DNA of 64,000 nucleotides from Paenibacillus silvisoli (lineage in GTDB: Bacteria; Bacillota; Bacilli; Paenibacillales; Paenibacillaceae), in contig NZ_CP133017.1 in assembly GCF_030866765.1 (NCBI RefSeq), positions 6,290,001-6,354,000 of the forward strand, given 5' to 3'. Below, piece by piece: positions 17,242 through 25,727 of this stretch. Within the stretch, counting starts at the first letter, position 1. Every line of letters begins with the position of its first letter. The notes under the pieces are model-generated. The model was not told where the DNA came from. It ran no database searches and saw only the letters and a program-made list of their open reading frames with translations. The position numbers and the translations under genes were made by a program.

Positions 17242-19245
17242 TTACATCCCCAGCTCGGCCTTCAGCTCAAGCAGCGCGTCGCGAAGCTCGGCCGCACGCT
17301 CGAATTGCAGGCTCTTCGCCGCTTCCTTCATTTCCGCTTCCAGACGCTGCAGCAACGCTTGGCGCTCTTTCTTCGACATCTTATCGACGCCGACGCCGGT
17401 CAAGTAGTCGCTCTTCTGCTCGGCCGCCTTCGTCGCTTCGATAATGTCATGCACTTTCTTGCGGATCGTCTGCGGCGTGATGCCATGCTGCTCGTTATAA
17501 GCGACTTGAATCGTACGCCGGCGGCTCGTCTCTTCGAGCGCCTTCTCCATGGAATCGGTCACTTTATCGGCGTACATGATAACGCGGCCTTCCGAGTTAC
17601 GGGCGGCACGGCCGATCGTCTGGATTAGCGAACGTTCCGAACGCAGGAAACCTTCCTTATCCGCATCGAGAATGGCCACGAGCGATACTTCCGGTAAGTC
17701 CAAGCCTTCCCGGAGCAAGTTAATCCCAACCAGCACGTGGAACGTGCCCATCCGCAGGTCGCGCAATATCGCTAGACGCTCGAGCGTCTTGATGTCCGAG
17801 TGCAAATAGCGCACCTTGATGCCGACATCCTTGAAATAATCGGTTAAATCCTCGGACATCTTCTTCGTCAGCGTCGTGACGAGGACGCGTTCGTCCTTCG
17901 CCAGCCGGTCGCGGATTTCGCCGAGCAGATCGTCAATCTGTCCTTTCGTCTTGCGCACCTCAATGATCGGATCAAGCAAACCGGTAGGACGGATAATTTG
18001 CTGCACCATGGTCGGGCAGTGCTCCAGCTCGTAAGGTCCAGGCGTTGCCGAGACGTAGATCGCCTGCTTGACCTTCGCCTCGAACTCTTCGAAACGAAGA
18101 GGCCGGTTATCCATCGCCGAAGGCAGACGGAAGCCATGCTCGACGAGCACTTCTTTACGCGCCCGGTCTCCGTTGTACATTGCCCGGATTTGCGGAATCG
18201 TTACGTGCGACTCGTCGATCACGACGAGCATGTCGTCCGGGAAATAATCCATCAGCGTGTACGGCGTAGCTCCCCGTTCGCGGAACGTCAGCGGACCGGA
18301 ATAGTTCTCGATGCCGCTGCAGAAGCCCATCTCCGCCATCATTTCCAGATCGTAGCGCGTCCGCTGCTCCAGCCGCTGCGCTTCCAGCAGCTTCCCGTTC
18401 TCGCGAAGCTCGGCAAGCCGCTCCTCGAGCTCCGCTTCGATGTTCTTGATCGCCATCTTCATCGTTTCTTCCTGCGTAACGAAGTGAGACGCCGGGAAGA
18501 TGGCGACATGATCGCGTTCGCCGACGATCTCGCCGGTCAGCACGTCGATCTCGGTGATGCGCTCGATCTCGTCGCCGAACAGTTCTATCCGCATGGCCCG
18601 CTCGTTGTTGGCAACCGGGAAAATCTCGATAATATCGCCGCGCACGCGGAACGTACCCCGAATAAAGTTAATATCATTCCGTTGGTATTGAATGTCGACC
18701 AGCTTATGAAGAATCGCGTCGCGCGGCTTCTCCATCCCTACACGCAGGCTGAGCACGAGCTGTCCGTACTCCTTCGGCGAACCGAGGCCGTAGATGCACG
18801 ACACGCTCGCGACGATGATGACATCGCGGCGTTCGAACAACGAGCTCGTGGCGGAGTGGCGCAGCTTATCGATCTCATCGTTAATGCTGGAATCCTTCTC
18901 GATAAACGTATCCGTGGACGGAATGTAGGCTTCCGGTTGAAAATAATCGTAATAGCTGACGAAATAAGAGACCGCGTTGTCCGGGAAAAACTCCTTGAAC
19001 TCGCTGCACAGCTGCGCCGCCAACGTCTTATTGTGCGCAATGACCAGCGTGGGCCGGTTCAGCTTGGCGATCGTGTTCGCAATCGTGTACGTCTTCCCCG
19101 TTCCCGTCGCGCCGAGCAGCGTCTGGTGCACCGCTCCCGCTTCCACGCCGCCGGTGAGCTGCTGAATCGCCATCGGCTGGTCGCCCTGCGGCGTATAATC
19201 CGACTTCAGCTCGAAGCGCTTCTCCTGTCCTTGCTTTTCAAACAT
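17242..19245 (-). CDS. uvrB: Excinuclease ABC subunit B
   Basis: UvrB is the central helicase-like subunit of nucleotide excision repair: it verifies damage and recruits UvrC. The 667 residues show Walker A GATGTGKT, the damage-probing beta-hairpin region ([12 protein letters not shown]), DESHVTIPQ as motif II, and [16 protein letters not shown]. The C-terminal UVR motif ([22 protein letters not shown]) binds UvrC or UvrA. Length matches the family (about 660). The ATG at 19245 is followed by the expected N-terminus ([14 protein letters not shown]). A promoter with a candidate LexA site lies about 160 bases upstream; uvrA follows. Confidence 0.98.
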   Translation of the reverse strand: MFEKQGQEKRFELKSDYTPQGDQPMAIQQLTGGVEAGAVHQTLLGATGTGKTYTIANTIAKLNRPTLVIAHNKTLAAQLCSEFKEFFPDNAVSYFVSYYDYFQPEAYIPSTDTFIEKDSSINDEIDKLRHSATSSLFERRDVIIVASVSCIYGLGSPKEYGQLVLSLRVGMEKPRDAILHKLVDIQYQRNDINFIRGTFRVRGDIIEIFPVANNERAMRIELFGDEIERITEIDVLTGEIVGERDHVAIFPASHFVTQEETMKMAIKNIEAELEERLAELRENGKLLEAQRLEQRTRYDLEMMAEMGFCSGIENYSGPLTFRERGATPYTLMDYFPDDMLVVIDESHVTIPQIRAMYNGDRARKEVLVEHGFRLPSAMDNRPLRFEEFEAKVKQAIYVSATPGPYELEHCPTMVQQIIRPTGLLDPIIEVRKTKGQIDDLLGEIRDRLAKDERVLVTTLTKKMSEDLTDYFKDVGIKVRYLHSDIKTLERLAILRDLRMGTFHVLVGINLLREGLDLPEVSLVAILDADKEGFLRSERSLIQTIGRAARNSEGRVIMYADKVTDSMEKALEETSRRRTIQVAYNEQHGITPQTIRKKVHDIIEATKAAEQKSDYLTGVGVDKMSKKERQALLQRLEAEMKEAAKSLQFERAAELRDALLELKAELGM

Positions 19246-19389
19246 CCTTCCTACACCCCGATCCTATGTCTTCTATGAATATATGAGAGAGTAACGGCCT
19301 TTCAAGTAGATTGGCCTATTAACTTGTTATGCCCATTATTAGAGCAAAAAATAGATTCGGATGCGAAAAAATAATCGCCGAGCCCATAA

Positions 19390-19443
19390 GAATATGTGTT
19401 CCCATATCGTTCTTATTATACCGATTTAACCGCCTTGTTGCAA
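19390..19443 (-). promoter_or_regulatory. uvrB promoter with candidate SOS (LexA/DinR) box
   Basis: On the minus strand, TTGCAA (19443-19438) and TATAAT (19420-19415) are separated by 17 bases. GAACACATATTC (19401-19390) lies about 13 bases after the -10 box and matches the Bacillus GAAC-N4-GTTC SOS box except for one base. The rest of the 303-base gap between uvrB and minJ holds the minJ terminator and an unassigned leader of about 145 bases. Confidence 0.7.
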
Positions 19444-19489
19444 TGAAAGGTTGCTTCTTCCTGTCCCGGGCATCGATCCGCGATCCCGC

Positions 19490-19538
19490 AAAAAGAAAGC
19501 CCCGGCCGCCGTTCCGCTCAGAACGTTGCCGAGGCATT
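19490..19538 (-). terminator. Rho-independent terminator of minJ
   Basis: On the minus strand, GCCTCGG pairs with CCGGGGC (one G-T pair) and is followed by TTTCTTTTTG. It lies directly after the minJ stop and separates minJ from the uvrB promoter. Confidence 0.65.
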
Positions 19539-19549
19539 TTTCCAACCCG

Positions 19550-20935
19550 TTATAATGATGCCTGCGTCGAAGCCGGCTGCGACGAAGAGGCCGAAACCGC
19601 CGCATGCTGCTGCCTGGACTTTGCCGTCCTCTTCCGCATCAGCAAATCGAGCAGCGAAGCCGGCGTTGCGGCCGCGTAATAGCCGGCCCTGTCGTCCGGC
19701 GCCAGCACGACGCCAAGCTGGTGATGCTCTCCGGCGTAGCGCGCGCGCTGCAGGAACTTGACCTGCCCTTCATGGTTGAGCACCTCAAGCTTGGCGAAAG
19801 CCGAGTGGACATGAAGCGCGGCATACAGCTCTTCCTTCGTCCGAACCTGAACGCCGTTCACCTTATGAATGACTTCGCCGGCCACAATCCCCATCGCTTC
19901 GGCAGGGGTACCCGGTATGACGGCCAGCACGCGCAAACCGCGTTCGTCATGGACGTAGAACGGCGAGCTCGCTTCTTCCTTGAAATAACTGATCGCGACA
20001 AGCGCCTCATGGAGCAGCAGCGCGCACAGCGCCGCAGCCAGCGTCAGCGGGCTCCAGAAGGAAGCCGCTACGGCAACCGCGCCTACGCCGAGCCCGTAAT
20101 ACAGGAGTCCCTTCGAGGCACTGCGCGCCTTCGCCTCCGGCAGCAGCGAGCGGGTCAATTCGGAAAAGCCGATCATCATCGGAAAACCGATCATCGTAAA
20201 GCCGTTGCTCCATAGACTGCCGTCGCCGAGCAGCACCGTCCACGGCAGCGCATCCCCGCTTCCGCCGGATACGGCGGGCACGAGCAGCAGCATCGGCACC
20301 GGCCAATAGCCGTGCAGCGAGTAGCCGCCGACCAGCTTGCCTCTCTTTCCTTCCAGGAAGAGAGGACTTGTAAAGCGGGCCCCCTGCCAGCGGACCAGCA
20401 GCGCTTCTCCCAGATGCATCAGGGCAACAAGCACGAGCAGGCCGGGAATATCAAGCCCCGCAAGCGATACGGCCGCTGAGCCGATCCAGTCGCTCCGCTC
20501 GCCAAGCGAGGTCCAGCCGAATGCCCACTGCAGGATGCCGAGTAAGCCTACGCTGTAAGCAAAGCATAAATACCGGAGGCGGACAAACACGAGCACCGCC
20601 GCCGTCCCCCACATCCAAAGCACCGCTTCGCCCGTTACGGTAACGCCGAGAAACAAGCCCACGCATGAAATAATAAAACCGACCGCTAAGCCCGCCACGA
20701 TCGTCCGGCCGAGCTGAGTCGGCCAAGCATGCAGCCGAACCGCGAACAGCTTCCGTTCCAGTCTCGTCTGCCTCATATATTGAAGCATAATCAAGAGCAC
20801 CGCCAAGTAGTAAAAAGGCGACTGCAGCAGACCGAGCAACGCCGCTCCCGCCTGCCGAAGCACATCCAAAACCGCTTCCAAAAAACGTTCAACTCCTCCC
20901 CGTGAACTCGTACAAGGGCAAACAGCGCGTTTCAT
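19550..20935 (-). CDS. minJ: MinJ-like division-site protein (polytopic membrane, C-terminal PDZ)
   Basis: In B. subtilis MinJ links DivIVA to MinD and so restricts division to mid-cell. This 461-residue protein has about eight hydrophobic segments, then a PDZ domain near residues 330-420 (GLRVLAVIPGTPAEAMGIVAGEVIHKVNG) and a Ser/Ala-rich tail. The position after ctpB and before uvrBA matches B. subtilis yvjD (minJ), where the protein is about 400 residues. The ATG at 20935 has no ribosome site; a TTG at codon 19 (20881) has GGAGGAG about 11 bases upstream and may be the true start, removing a Cys-containing 18-residue lead. The name rests on synteny and architecture. Confidence 0.8.
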   Translation of the reverse strand: MKRAVCPCTSSRGGVERFLEAVLDVLRQAGAALLGLLQSPFYYLAVLLIMLQYMRQTRLERKLFAVRLHAWPTQLGRTIVAGLAVGFIISCVGLFLGVTVTGEAVLWMWGTAAVLVFVRLRYLCFAYSVGLLGILQWAFGWTSLGERSDWIGSAAVSLAGLDIPGLLVLVALMHLGEALLVRWQGARFTSPLFLEGKRGKLVGGYSLHGYWPVPMLLLVPAVSGGSGDALPWTVLLGDGSLWSNGFTMIGFPMMIGFSELTRSLLPEAKARSASKGLLYYGLGVGAVAVAASFWSPLTLAAALCALLLHEALVAISYFKEEASSPFYVHDERGLRVLAVIPGTPAEAMGIVAGEVIHKVNGVQVRTKEELYAALHVHSAFAKLEVLNHEGQVKFLQRARYAGEHHQLGVVLAPDDRAGYYAAATPASLLDLLMRKRTAKSRQQHAAVSASSSQPASTQASL

Positions 20936-20943
20936 ACCAATGA

Positions 20944-20995
20944 AATAAAAAAAGAAGGCCGTCCCGCATCAACCGCGGATCCAACCTTCCTTCTA
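20944..20995 (-). terminator. Possible terminator between ctpB and minJ
   Basis: On the minus strand, GAAGG...CCTTC with an imperfect stem (mismatches and G-T pairs) is followed by TTTTTTT. The stem is weaker than the other terminators here. Confidence 0.45.
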
Positions 20996-21045
20996 TTCGA
21001 CGCCCGCCTAGCGAATTCCTGCCTGGAGCGCGTTTCCGCTGCGCG

Positions 21046-22521
21046 TTACTGAGCCGCCTTCAGCTTCATCTGCTGCTGCAGCACGCTGACCGCCTTCAAG
21101 AGCTGGGTGTCGTTCTTCTCGTCGCGAATCTTCGCGATGAGCGCTTCCTCCACCTTGTCGGCCGTCGCTTTATCCGTGCTTCCGGTAACCGGCAAGCCCG
21201 CTTTCTGCTGAAACGCTTTGACGCTCTGCGCGGTAGCGCTGCTGTAATAGCCGTCCTTCCGGTCCACGGAGTAGCCCAATCCCGCAAGCATAATTTGCAG
21301 GCTGCGCGTATTCTCGTCGATCGTGTCCGGCTTCAGCGTCGCCGTCTTGGACATGCGCGCGACCGTGTAATAATCCGGCGGCAGCACCTCGACGTCCGGC
21401 TTCAGCCCTTTCTCGTGCACCCAATTGCCGAGCGGAGTCAGCCACTTCGCGATCGTCATTTTGACCAGGCTGCCGTCCGCCATTACTTTGTCGTAGCTCA
21501 CCTGTACGGTGCCTTTACCGAAGGAGGTCTCGCCTACCAATACCGCGTGCGCCTCTTCCTTCAACGCGCCTGCCAGCACTTCGGACGCGCTCGCGCTTCC
21601 TTTGTTCATCAGCACCGCGATCGGGTACGACTTGCCGCCGCCCTTGGACACCGTTTTCTCCCGATGGCCTTCCTTATCCTCGACCTGCACGATCGGTTCG
21701 CCCTTCGGCACGAACGGCTGGGCCACCGAGACGACAACCGGGAGCACGCCGCCGGGATTGCCCCGCACGTCGATGATCAGCGCCTTCATGCCCTGCTTCT
21801 CCAGCTTGGCCAATTCTTCTTCGAACCGCTCGCCCGTGTTCAGGGAGAACTGCCGAATCTCGATCACGCCGATTCCGCCGCCCTGCATGCGGGCGAAAAC
21901 CGTCTCATAGTCGATGTCGTCGCGGACGATCGTCAGCTGAATCGGCTGGCTCAAGCCGGCCCGCTCAATGACCAGCTTCACCTTCGACCCTTTCGGTCCG
22001 CGAATCTTGGCAACGGCGTCGTTCAGCGACAGGCCGTCCAATTTCTCGCCGTTCACGGAAATCAGCACATCGTTCGGCAGCACGCCCGCGCGTTCCGCGG
22101 GAGAGCCCTTGATGGCGGATTCGACCGTGATTTTGCCGTCCTTCATTTGCACGCCGGCACCGATGCCCGTAAACGAGCCTTCGATCGATTCGGAGAAATG
22201 CTTCGCCACTTCCTTCTTCATATAGACCGAATAAGGATCGCCGAGCGCCTCCATCATGCCGTTAATCGCACCGTCCAGCACCTTCGTCCGATCCACGTCG
22301 CGAAAATATTTGGTCTCGATCAGCCCGAGCACCGTGTTTATTTTCTGAAGCTCCTTCTCGCTTAACTCGCTTTGTCCGGACGAGTCCGACGACGCCGCTC
22401 TAGCTGTCGTTCCATTGCTCTCGATCGCAATCAAGCGGTCCGCTATCGTTAATGTTACCAGCGTAGAAGCCGCCATCGTGAGCAAGATGAATGCCGCCAC
22501 TGTCCGTCCTTTGAACTGCAC
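21046..22521 (-). CDS. ctpB: S41 family C-terminal processing protease CtpB/CtpA type with PG-binding domain
   Basis: CtpB is a secreted or membrane-tethered serine protease; in B. subtilis it processes SpoIVFA during sporulation. The 491 residues show an N-terminal membrane anchor or signal (about 7-30), a PDZ domain (GAGVQMKDGKITVESAIKGSPAERAGV), the S41 core with catalytic Ser in NKGSASASEVLAGAL and Lys in VGETSFGKGTVQ, and a C-terminal PG-binding domain (LQIMLAGLGYSVDRKDGYYSSATAQSVKAFQ starts it). Start is GTG at 22521 after AAGGGGTG. The order ftsEX, M23 peptidase, ctpB, minJ follows B. subtilis, with the M23 gene as an addition. Confidence 0.92.
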   Translation of the reverse strand: MQFKGRTVAAFILLTMAASTLVTLTIADRLIAIESNGTTARAASSDSSGQSELSEKELQKINTVLGLIETKYFRDVDRTKVLDGAINGMMEALGDPYSVYMKKEVAKHFSESIEGSFTGIGAGVQMKDGKITVESAIKGSPAERAGVLPNDVLISVNGEKLDGLSLNDAVAKIRGPKGSKVKLVIERAGLSQPIQLTIVRDDIDYETVFARMQGGGIGVIEIRQFSLNTGERFEEELAKLEKQGMKALIIDVRGNPGGVLPVVVSVAQPFVPKGEPIVQVEDKEGHREKTVSKGGGKSYPIAVLMNKGSASASEVLAGALKEEAHAVLVGETSFGKGTVQVSYDKVMADGSLVKMTIAKWLTPLGNWVHEKGLKPDVEVLPPDYYTVARMSKTATLKPDTIDENTRSLQIMLAGLGYSVDRKDGYYSSATAQSVKAFQQKAGLPVTGSTDKATADKVEEALIAKIRDEKNDTQLLKAVSVLQQQMKLKAAQ

Positions 22522-22666
22522 GTCAACACCCCTTCGTGAGCATTCCCTGCCTTTAGTGAGATTGTAAAACCCTCCCTAGTATATGACAAGCCGCACCCAA
22601 TTATTTGCTTCTGGGTACGGCATCGTCGTTTGCGCATGTACCGTCTTTATCGGCAGCGCGCGTTAT

Positions 22667-23863
22667 TTACTTGAGATAGGAAGATGGGTTGACCGCTTCT
22701 TCGTTCTTGCGCACCTCGAAGTGCAAGTGATTGCCCGTCGACATGCCCGTGCTGCCGACCTCGGCGATCTTCTGGCCCCGCTTCACGGTTTGGCCCTTCT
22801 GAACTTTAATGCCGCCGTTGCGGATATGGCCGTAGATCGTCCACAGACCGCCGCCGTGATCGATAATGACGCAGTTTCCGTACTCGCCCATCCACTGCGC
22901 GACGAGCACCAGACCCGATTCGGCCGCATAGATCGACGTTCCCTTTGGCGCCGCCATGTCCATGCCGGCATGCAGCTTCTTCCGGCCCGTTACCGGATGA
23001 GTCCGATAGCCGAACGGCGAGGACAAGCGCCAGCTGTCATGGAGCGGCATGCCCAGCTTGCCGCCGGTGTAGTACACCTTGATCTTCTTCTTCTTCGATT
23101 CCAGTTCGGACACTTTCTTCGCGAGCTTGATCATCAGGTCCTCTTGCTCTTCGCTGATTTCTTCAAGCTCCTCGGCCTGGTCCTTGTACTTGAGCACCAT
23201 GACCTCTTTTTCCTTCTCTTTGTCCTTCAGAAGATCCTGATAATCGGCAAGCTTCGCGTACATCTGCTTCACGTCGCCGAGCGATTTCTCGATTTCCTTC
23301 TTCTTCTGGATAATCAGCGCCTTATCTTTCTTATGGTCGGCGAGGATGTCGCGGTCCTGGCTCAGAATGGACTTCAAGGAATCCATCCGGTCGATAAAAT
23401 CGGCAAAGCTCGTCGAGCTCAGCAGCACGTCCAGGTAGGAAACGACGCCGTTCGTGTACATCAACCGAATGCGCGATTGGAGCAGCTTGTCCCGCGTCTT
23501 CAGCCGTTTCTCCGCCGCATCGAGATCTTCGCCCGCCTGCTGCAGCTTCGCCTCGGTCGTTTCGACTTGCGTCTGCACGCCGTTCAGCTGCGTGCCGACC
23601 TCGCTGATTTGCTGCAAAATTTCGGTGACGGACTTCGCCGTCTTATCCTTCATCGCCAGCACGTATTCCTTATCCTTCGCTGCCTGATTGCGGTTATGGG
23701 TGGCGGCGCTCATTTCCTTGCGCACCTGCGCGAGCTCGCTGTTGATCTTATCCAGCTGCGATGCGGCTTGGCCTTGGTAAGGTTGAAAGACCGATCCGGC
23801 AAATACGATCATGGCCAGAAGGGCGATCCCTTTCTTCACGTTCCCGTTCACGTTACCATTCAC
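22667..23863 (-). CDS. Secreted coiled-coil M23 murein endopeptidase (EnvC/PcsB-like architecture)
   Basis: A 398-residue protein with an N-terminal signal-like hydrophobic segment, then a coiled-coil of about 220 residues (many heptad Leu, Lys and Glu), and a C-terminal M23 (LytM) domain from about residue 275. Zinc ligands are seen in HAGMD and HLHFE, and the GHI motif is also present, so the enzyme appears catalytically intact. The start is GTG at 23863, abutting the ftsX stop, so the two are cotranscribed and coupled. In other bacteria FtsEX activates such coiled-coil hydrolases (CwlO, PcsB, RipC) or their regulators (EnvC); that this protein is the local FtsEX target is an inference from adjacency. 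Confidence 0.9.
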   Translation of the reverse strand: MNGNVNGNVKKGIALLAMIVFAGSVFQPYQGQAASQLDKINSELAQVRKEMSAATHNRNQAAKDKEYVLAMKDKTAKSVTEILQQISEVGTQLNGVQTQVETTEAKLQQAGEDLDAAEKRLKTRDKLLQSRIRLMYTNGVVSYLDVLLSSTSFADFIDRMDSLKSILSQDRDILADHKKDKALIIQKKKEIEKSLGDVKQMYAKLADYQDLLKDKEKEKEVMVLKYKDQAEELEEISEEQEDLMIKLAKKVSELESKKKKIKVYYTGGKLGMPLHDSWRLSSPFGYRTHPVTGRKKLHAGMDMAAPKGTSIYAAESGLVLVAQWMGEYGNCVIIDHGGGLWTIYGHIRNGGIKVQKGQTVKRGQKIAEVGSTGMSTGNHLHFEVRKNEEAVNPSSYLK

Positions 23864-24781
23864 CTACACTTTCAAGTACTTGCGCACCGACAAGGTGCTT
23901 CCCCAAATGCCGATCAAGGTGCCAAGGCCCATGATCAGGACGGACACGGTATAGCCCGCATCCTGCAGCGTAACCAGCTTAATCATCATTAGGCCGAACT
24001 CCACCTGCGAGACTTCAACCAGGCGGGAGTAGCCGGCAAGCAGCAGCGCGACCGTGACGACCGAGCCGAAAACCCCGATGAGCGCCCCTTCGATGAAGAA
24101 CGGCCAGCGGATAAAATTGTTCGTCGCCCCGACCAGCTTCATGATGCCGATCTCGCGGCGGCGCGCGACGATCGTCGTTTTGATCGTGTTGGAGATGAGG
24201 AACATCGCGGTAATGCCAAGACCCGCAACGATGACGAGCCCGATATTGCGGACGGCGTTCATAATTTTGAAGAGCGTCTCGACGGTCCCTTTGCCGTACT
24301 TCACGCTTGTAATGGGCGACGTTTCGGCCCCTTTGCCGATCGCTTCGATCTGTTTAGCGGCAAACGCGATTTTCTGCGGCTCGAACACCTCGACCGTGAA
24401 CGAATCCGGCAGCGGATTGTTCGTATCGTCGTAGCCCTCCAAGAGCTCGGCCCCGTCTGCGCCCATGCTCTGGCGAAGGATTTCAAGCCCCTTCTCCTTC
24501 GAGACAAACTCGATCTTGCTGACCTCCGGAATGTTGCCGATGGCGGTCTTCAGCTCGTTTATTTTCGCATCGTCGGTATTCAGCTGCAGGTAGACCCGGA
24601 TTTGCACCTGGCTTTCGATTTGGTCGGCTAAATTGTTGACGTTCATCGCAAGCAGCAGAAACGCGCCTAGAATAAAGAGCGAAATGACGATGGAGCTGAC
24701 GGAGGCGAAGGTCATCCACCCGTTGCGCAGCACGTTCTTGACGCCTTCTCGCATGTGCCGAACGAGGGTACTAAATTTCAT
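23864..24781 (-). CDS. ftsX: Cell division protein FtsX (ABC-type permease)
   Basis: FtsX is the membrane subunit of FtsEX; its extracellular loop activates cell-wall hydrolases when FtsE hydrolyses ATP. The 305-residue protein has a TM segment near 25-48, a large extracellular domain (about 50-170, with IRVYLQLNTDDAKI and VFEPQKIAFAAKQIEAIGKG), then three TM segments in the MacB/FtsX fold (GLVIVAGLGITAMFLISNTIKTTIVARRREIGIMKLVGAT begins the permease signature). It overlaps ftsE by 11 bases and abuts the M23 peptidase gene. Confidence 0.95.
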   Translation of the reverse strand: MKFSTLVRHMREGVKNVLRNGWMTFASVSSIVISLFILGAFLLLAMNVNNLADQIESQVQIRVYLQLNTDDAKINELKTAIGNIPEVSKIEFVSKEKGLEILRQSMGADGAELLEGYDDTNNPLPDSFTVEVFEPQKIAFAAKQIEAIGKGAETSPITSVKYGKGTVETLFKIMNAVRNIGLVIVAGLGITAMFLISNTIKTTIVARRREIGIMKLVGATNNFIRWPFFIEGALIGVFGSVVTVALLLAGYSRLVEVSQVEFGLMMIKLVTLQDAGYTVSVLIMGLGTLIGIWGSTLSVRKYLKV

Positions 24782-25457
24782 AGCCGTACTCTCCTCTCAC
24801 TTCATCGCGCACGATCGTGCCGTTCTCGATGGCGATGACGCGTTTGCGGAGCGTATTGACGATCTCTTTGTTGTGCGTGGCCATGATGATCGTTGTACCT
24901 CGGAAATTGATTTCTTCAAGCAGGTTCATGATGCCCCACGACGTCTCGGGGTCCAGGTTGCCCGTAGGCTCATCCGCCACGATGACGGCCGGATTGTTGA
25001 CGATGGCGCGCGCAATGGCGACGCGCTGCTGTTCGCCGCCGGACAATTGCTGCGGGAGGCTGTTATGTCTGCCCTTCAAGCCGACCAGCTCCAGCACTTC
25101 CAGCGTCCGTTTCTTGATGACCTTGCGCGGCGCCTCGATGACCTCCATCGCGAACGCGATGTTTTCGTAGACGGTCAGCTTCGGCAGCAGCCGGTAATCT
25201 TGGAAAATAACGCCGATGTTGCGGCGGACATACGGAATTTTGCGGGGCTTCAGCTTCCCGATATTGAAACCGTTGACGGAAATTTGCCCTTTTGTCGGAA
25301 TTTCCTCGCGGTAGATAAGCTTCATAAAGGTCGATTTTCCGGCGCCGGACGGGCCGACTAAGTAAACGAATTCATTGCGGTCTATACGAACGGAAACGCC
25401 GCGAAGCGCATGGGTGCCGTCCGCGTACGTCTTCCAGATATCTTGCAATTCGATCAC
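24771..25457 (-). CDS. ftsE: Cell division ATP-binding protein FtsE
   Basis: FtsE is the cytoplasmic ATPase of FtsEX. The 228 residues contain Walker [10 protein letters not shown] (about 35-43), Q-loop [13 protein letters not shown] signature [14 protein letters not shown], Walker [13 protein letters not shown], and the switch histidine in MATHNKEIV. Length is normal. Start is GTG at 25457, with AGGATGTGA shortly upstream. It is the first gene of the minus-strand ftsE-ftsX-M23 unit. The 270 bases between it and the divergent VanW gene show no gene and no strong promoter I could fix. Confidence 0.96.
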   Translation of the reverse strand: MIELQDIWKTYADGTHALRGVSVRIDRNEFVYLVGPSGAGKSTFMKLIYREEIPTKGQISVNGFNIGKLKPRKIPYVRRNIGVIFQDYRLLPKLTVYENIAFAMEVIEAPRKVIKKRTLEVLELVGLKGRHNSLPQQLSGGEQQRVAIARAIVNNPAVIVADEPTGNLDPETSWGIMNLLEEINFRGTTIIMATHNKEIVNTLRKRVIAIENGTIVRDEVRGEYGYEI

Positions 25458-25727
25458 AATATCACATCCTGTAGGTAGTCAGCTTTTAACTATTCGACAT
25501 GATCGCGGTAAATCCTCTACCAAAGTCCCGTTTTCTGCATTTTTCATATTTCTCACGGTACGTAATGTTGCATTTCGGCGTTGGAATCCGAAGATTTTTC
25601 GACAAATCTCCGTCCTTCGCCCGCGCGGCGCGGCGGTTGGACAGCCAATTCTTGTTCAAGCTGTAGGCAGAAATGGCGCTCTTGCTGCATATACATGTAG
25701 GAATTCGGGCTCCGAGGTGATGAACCT

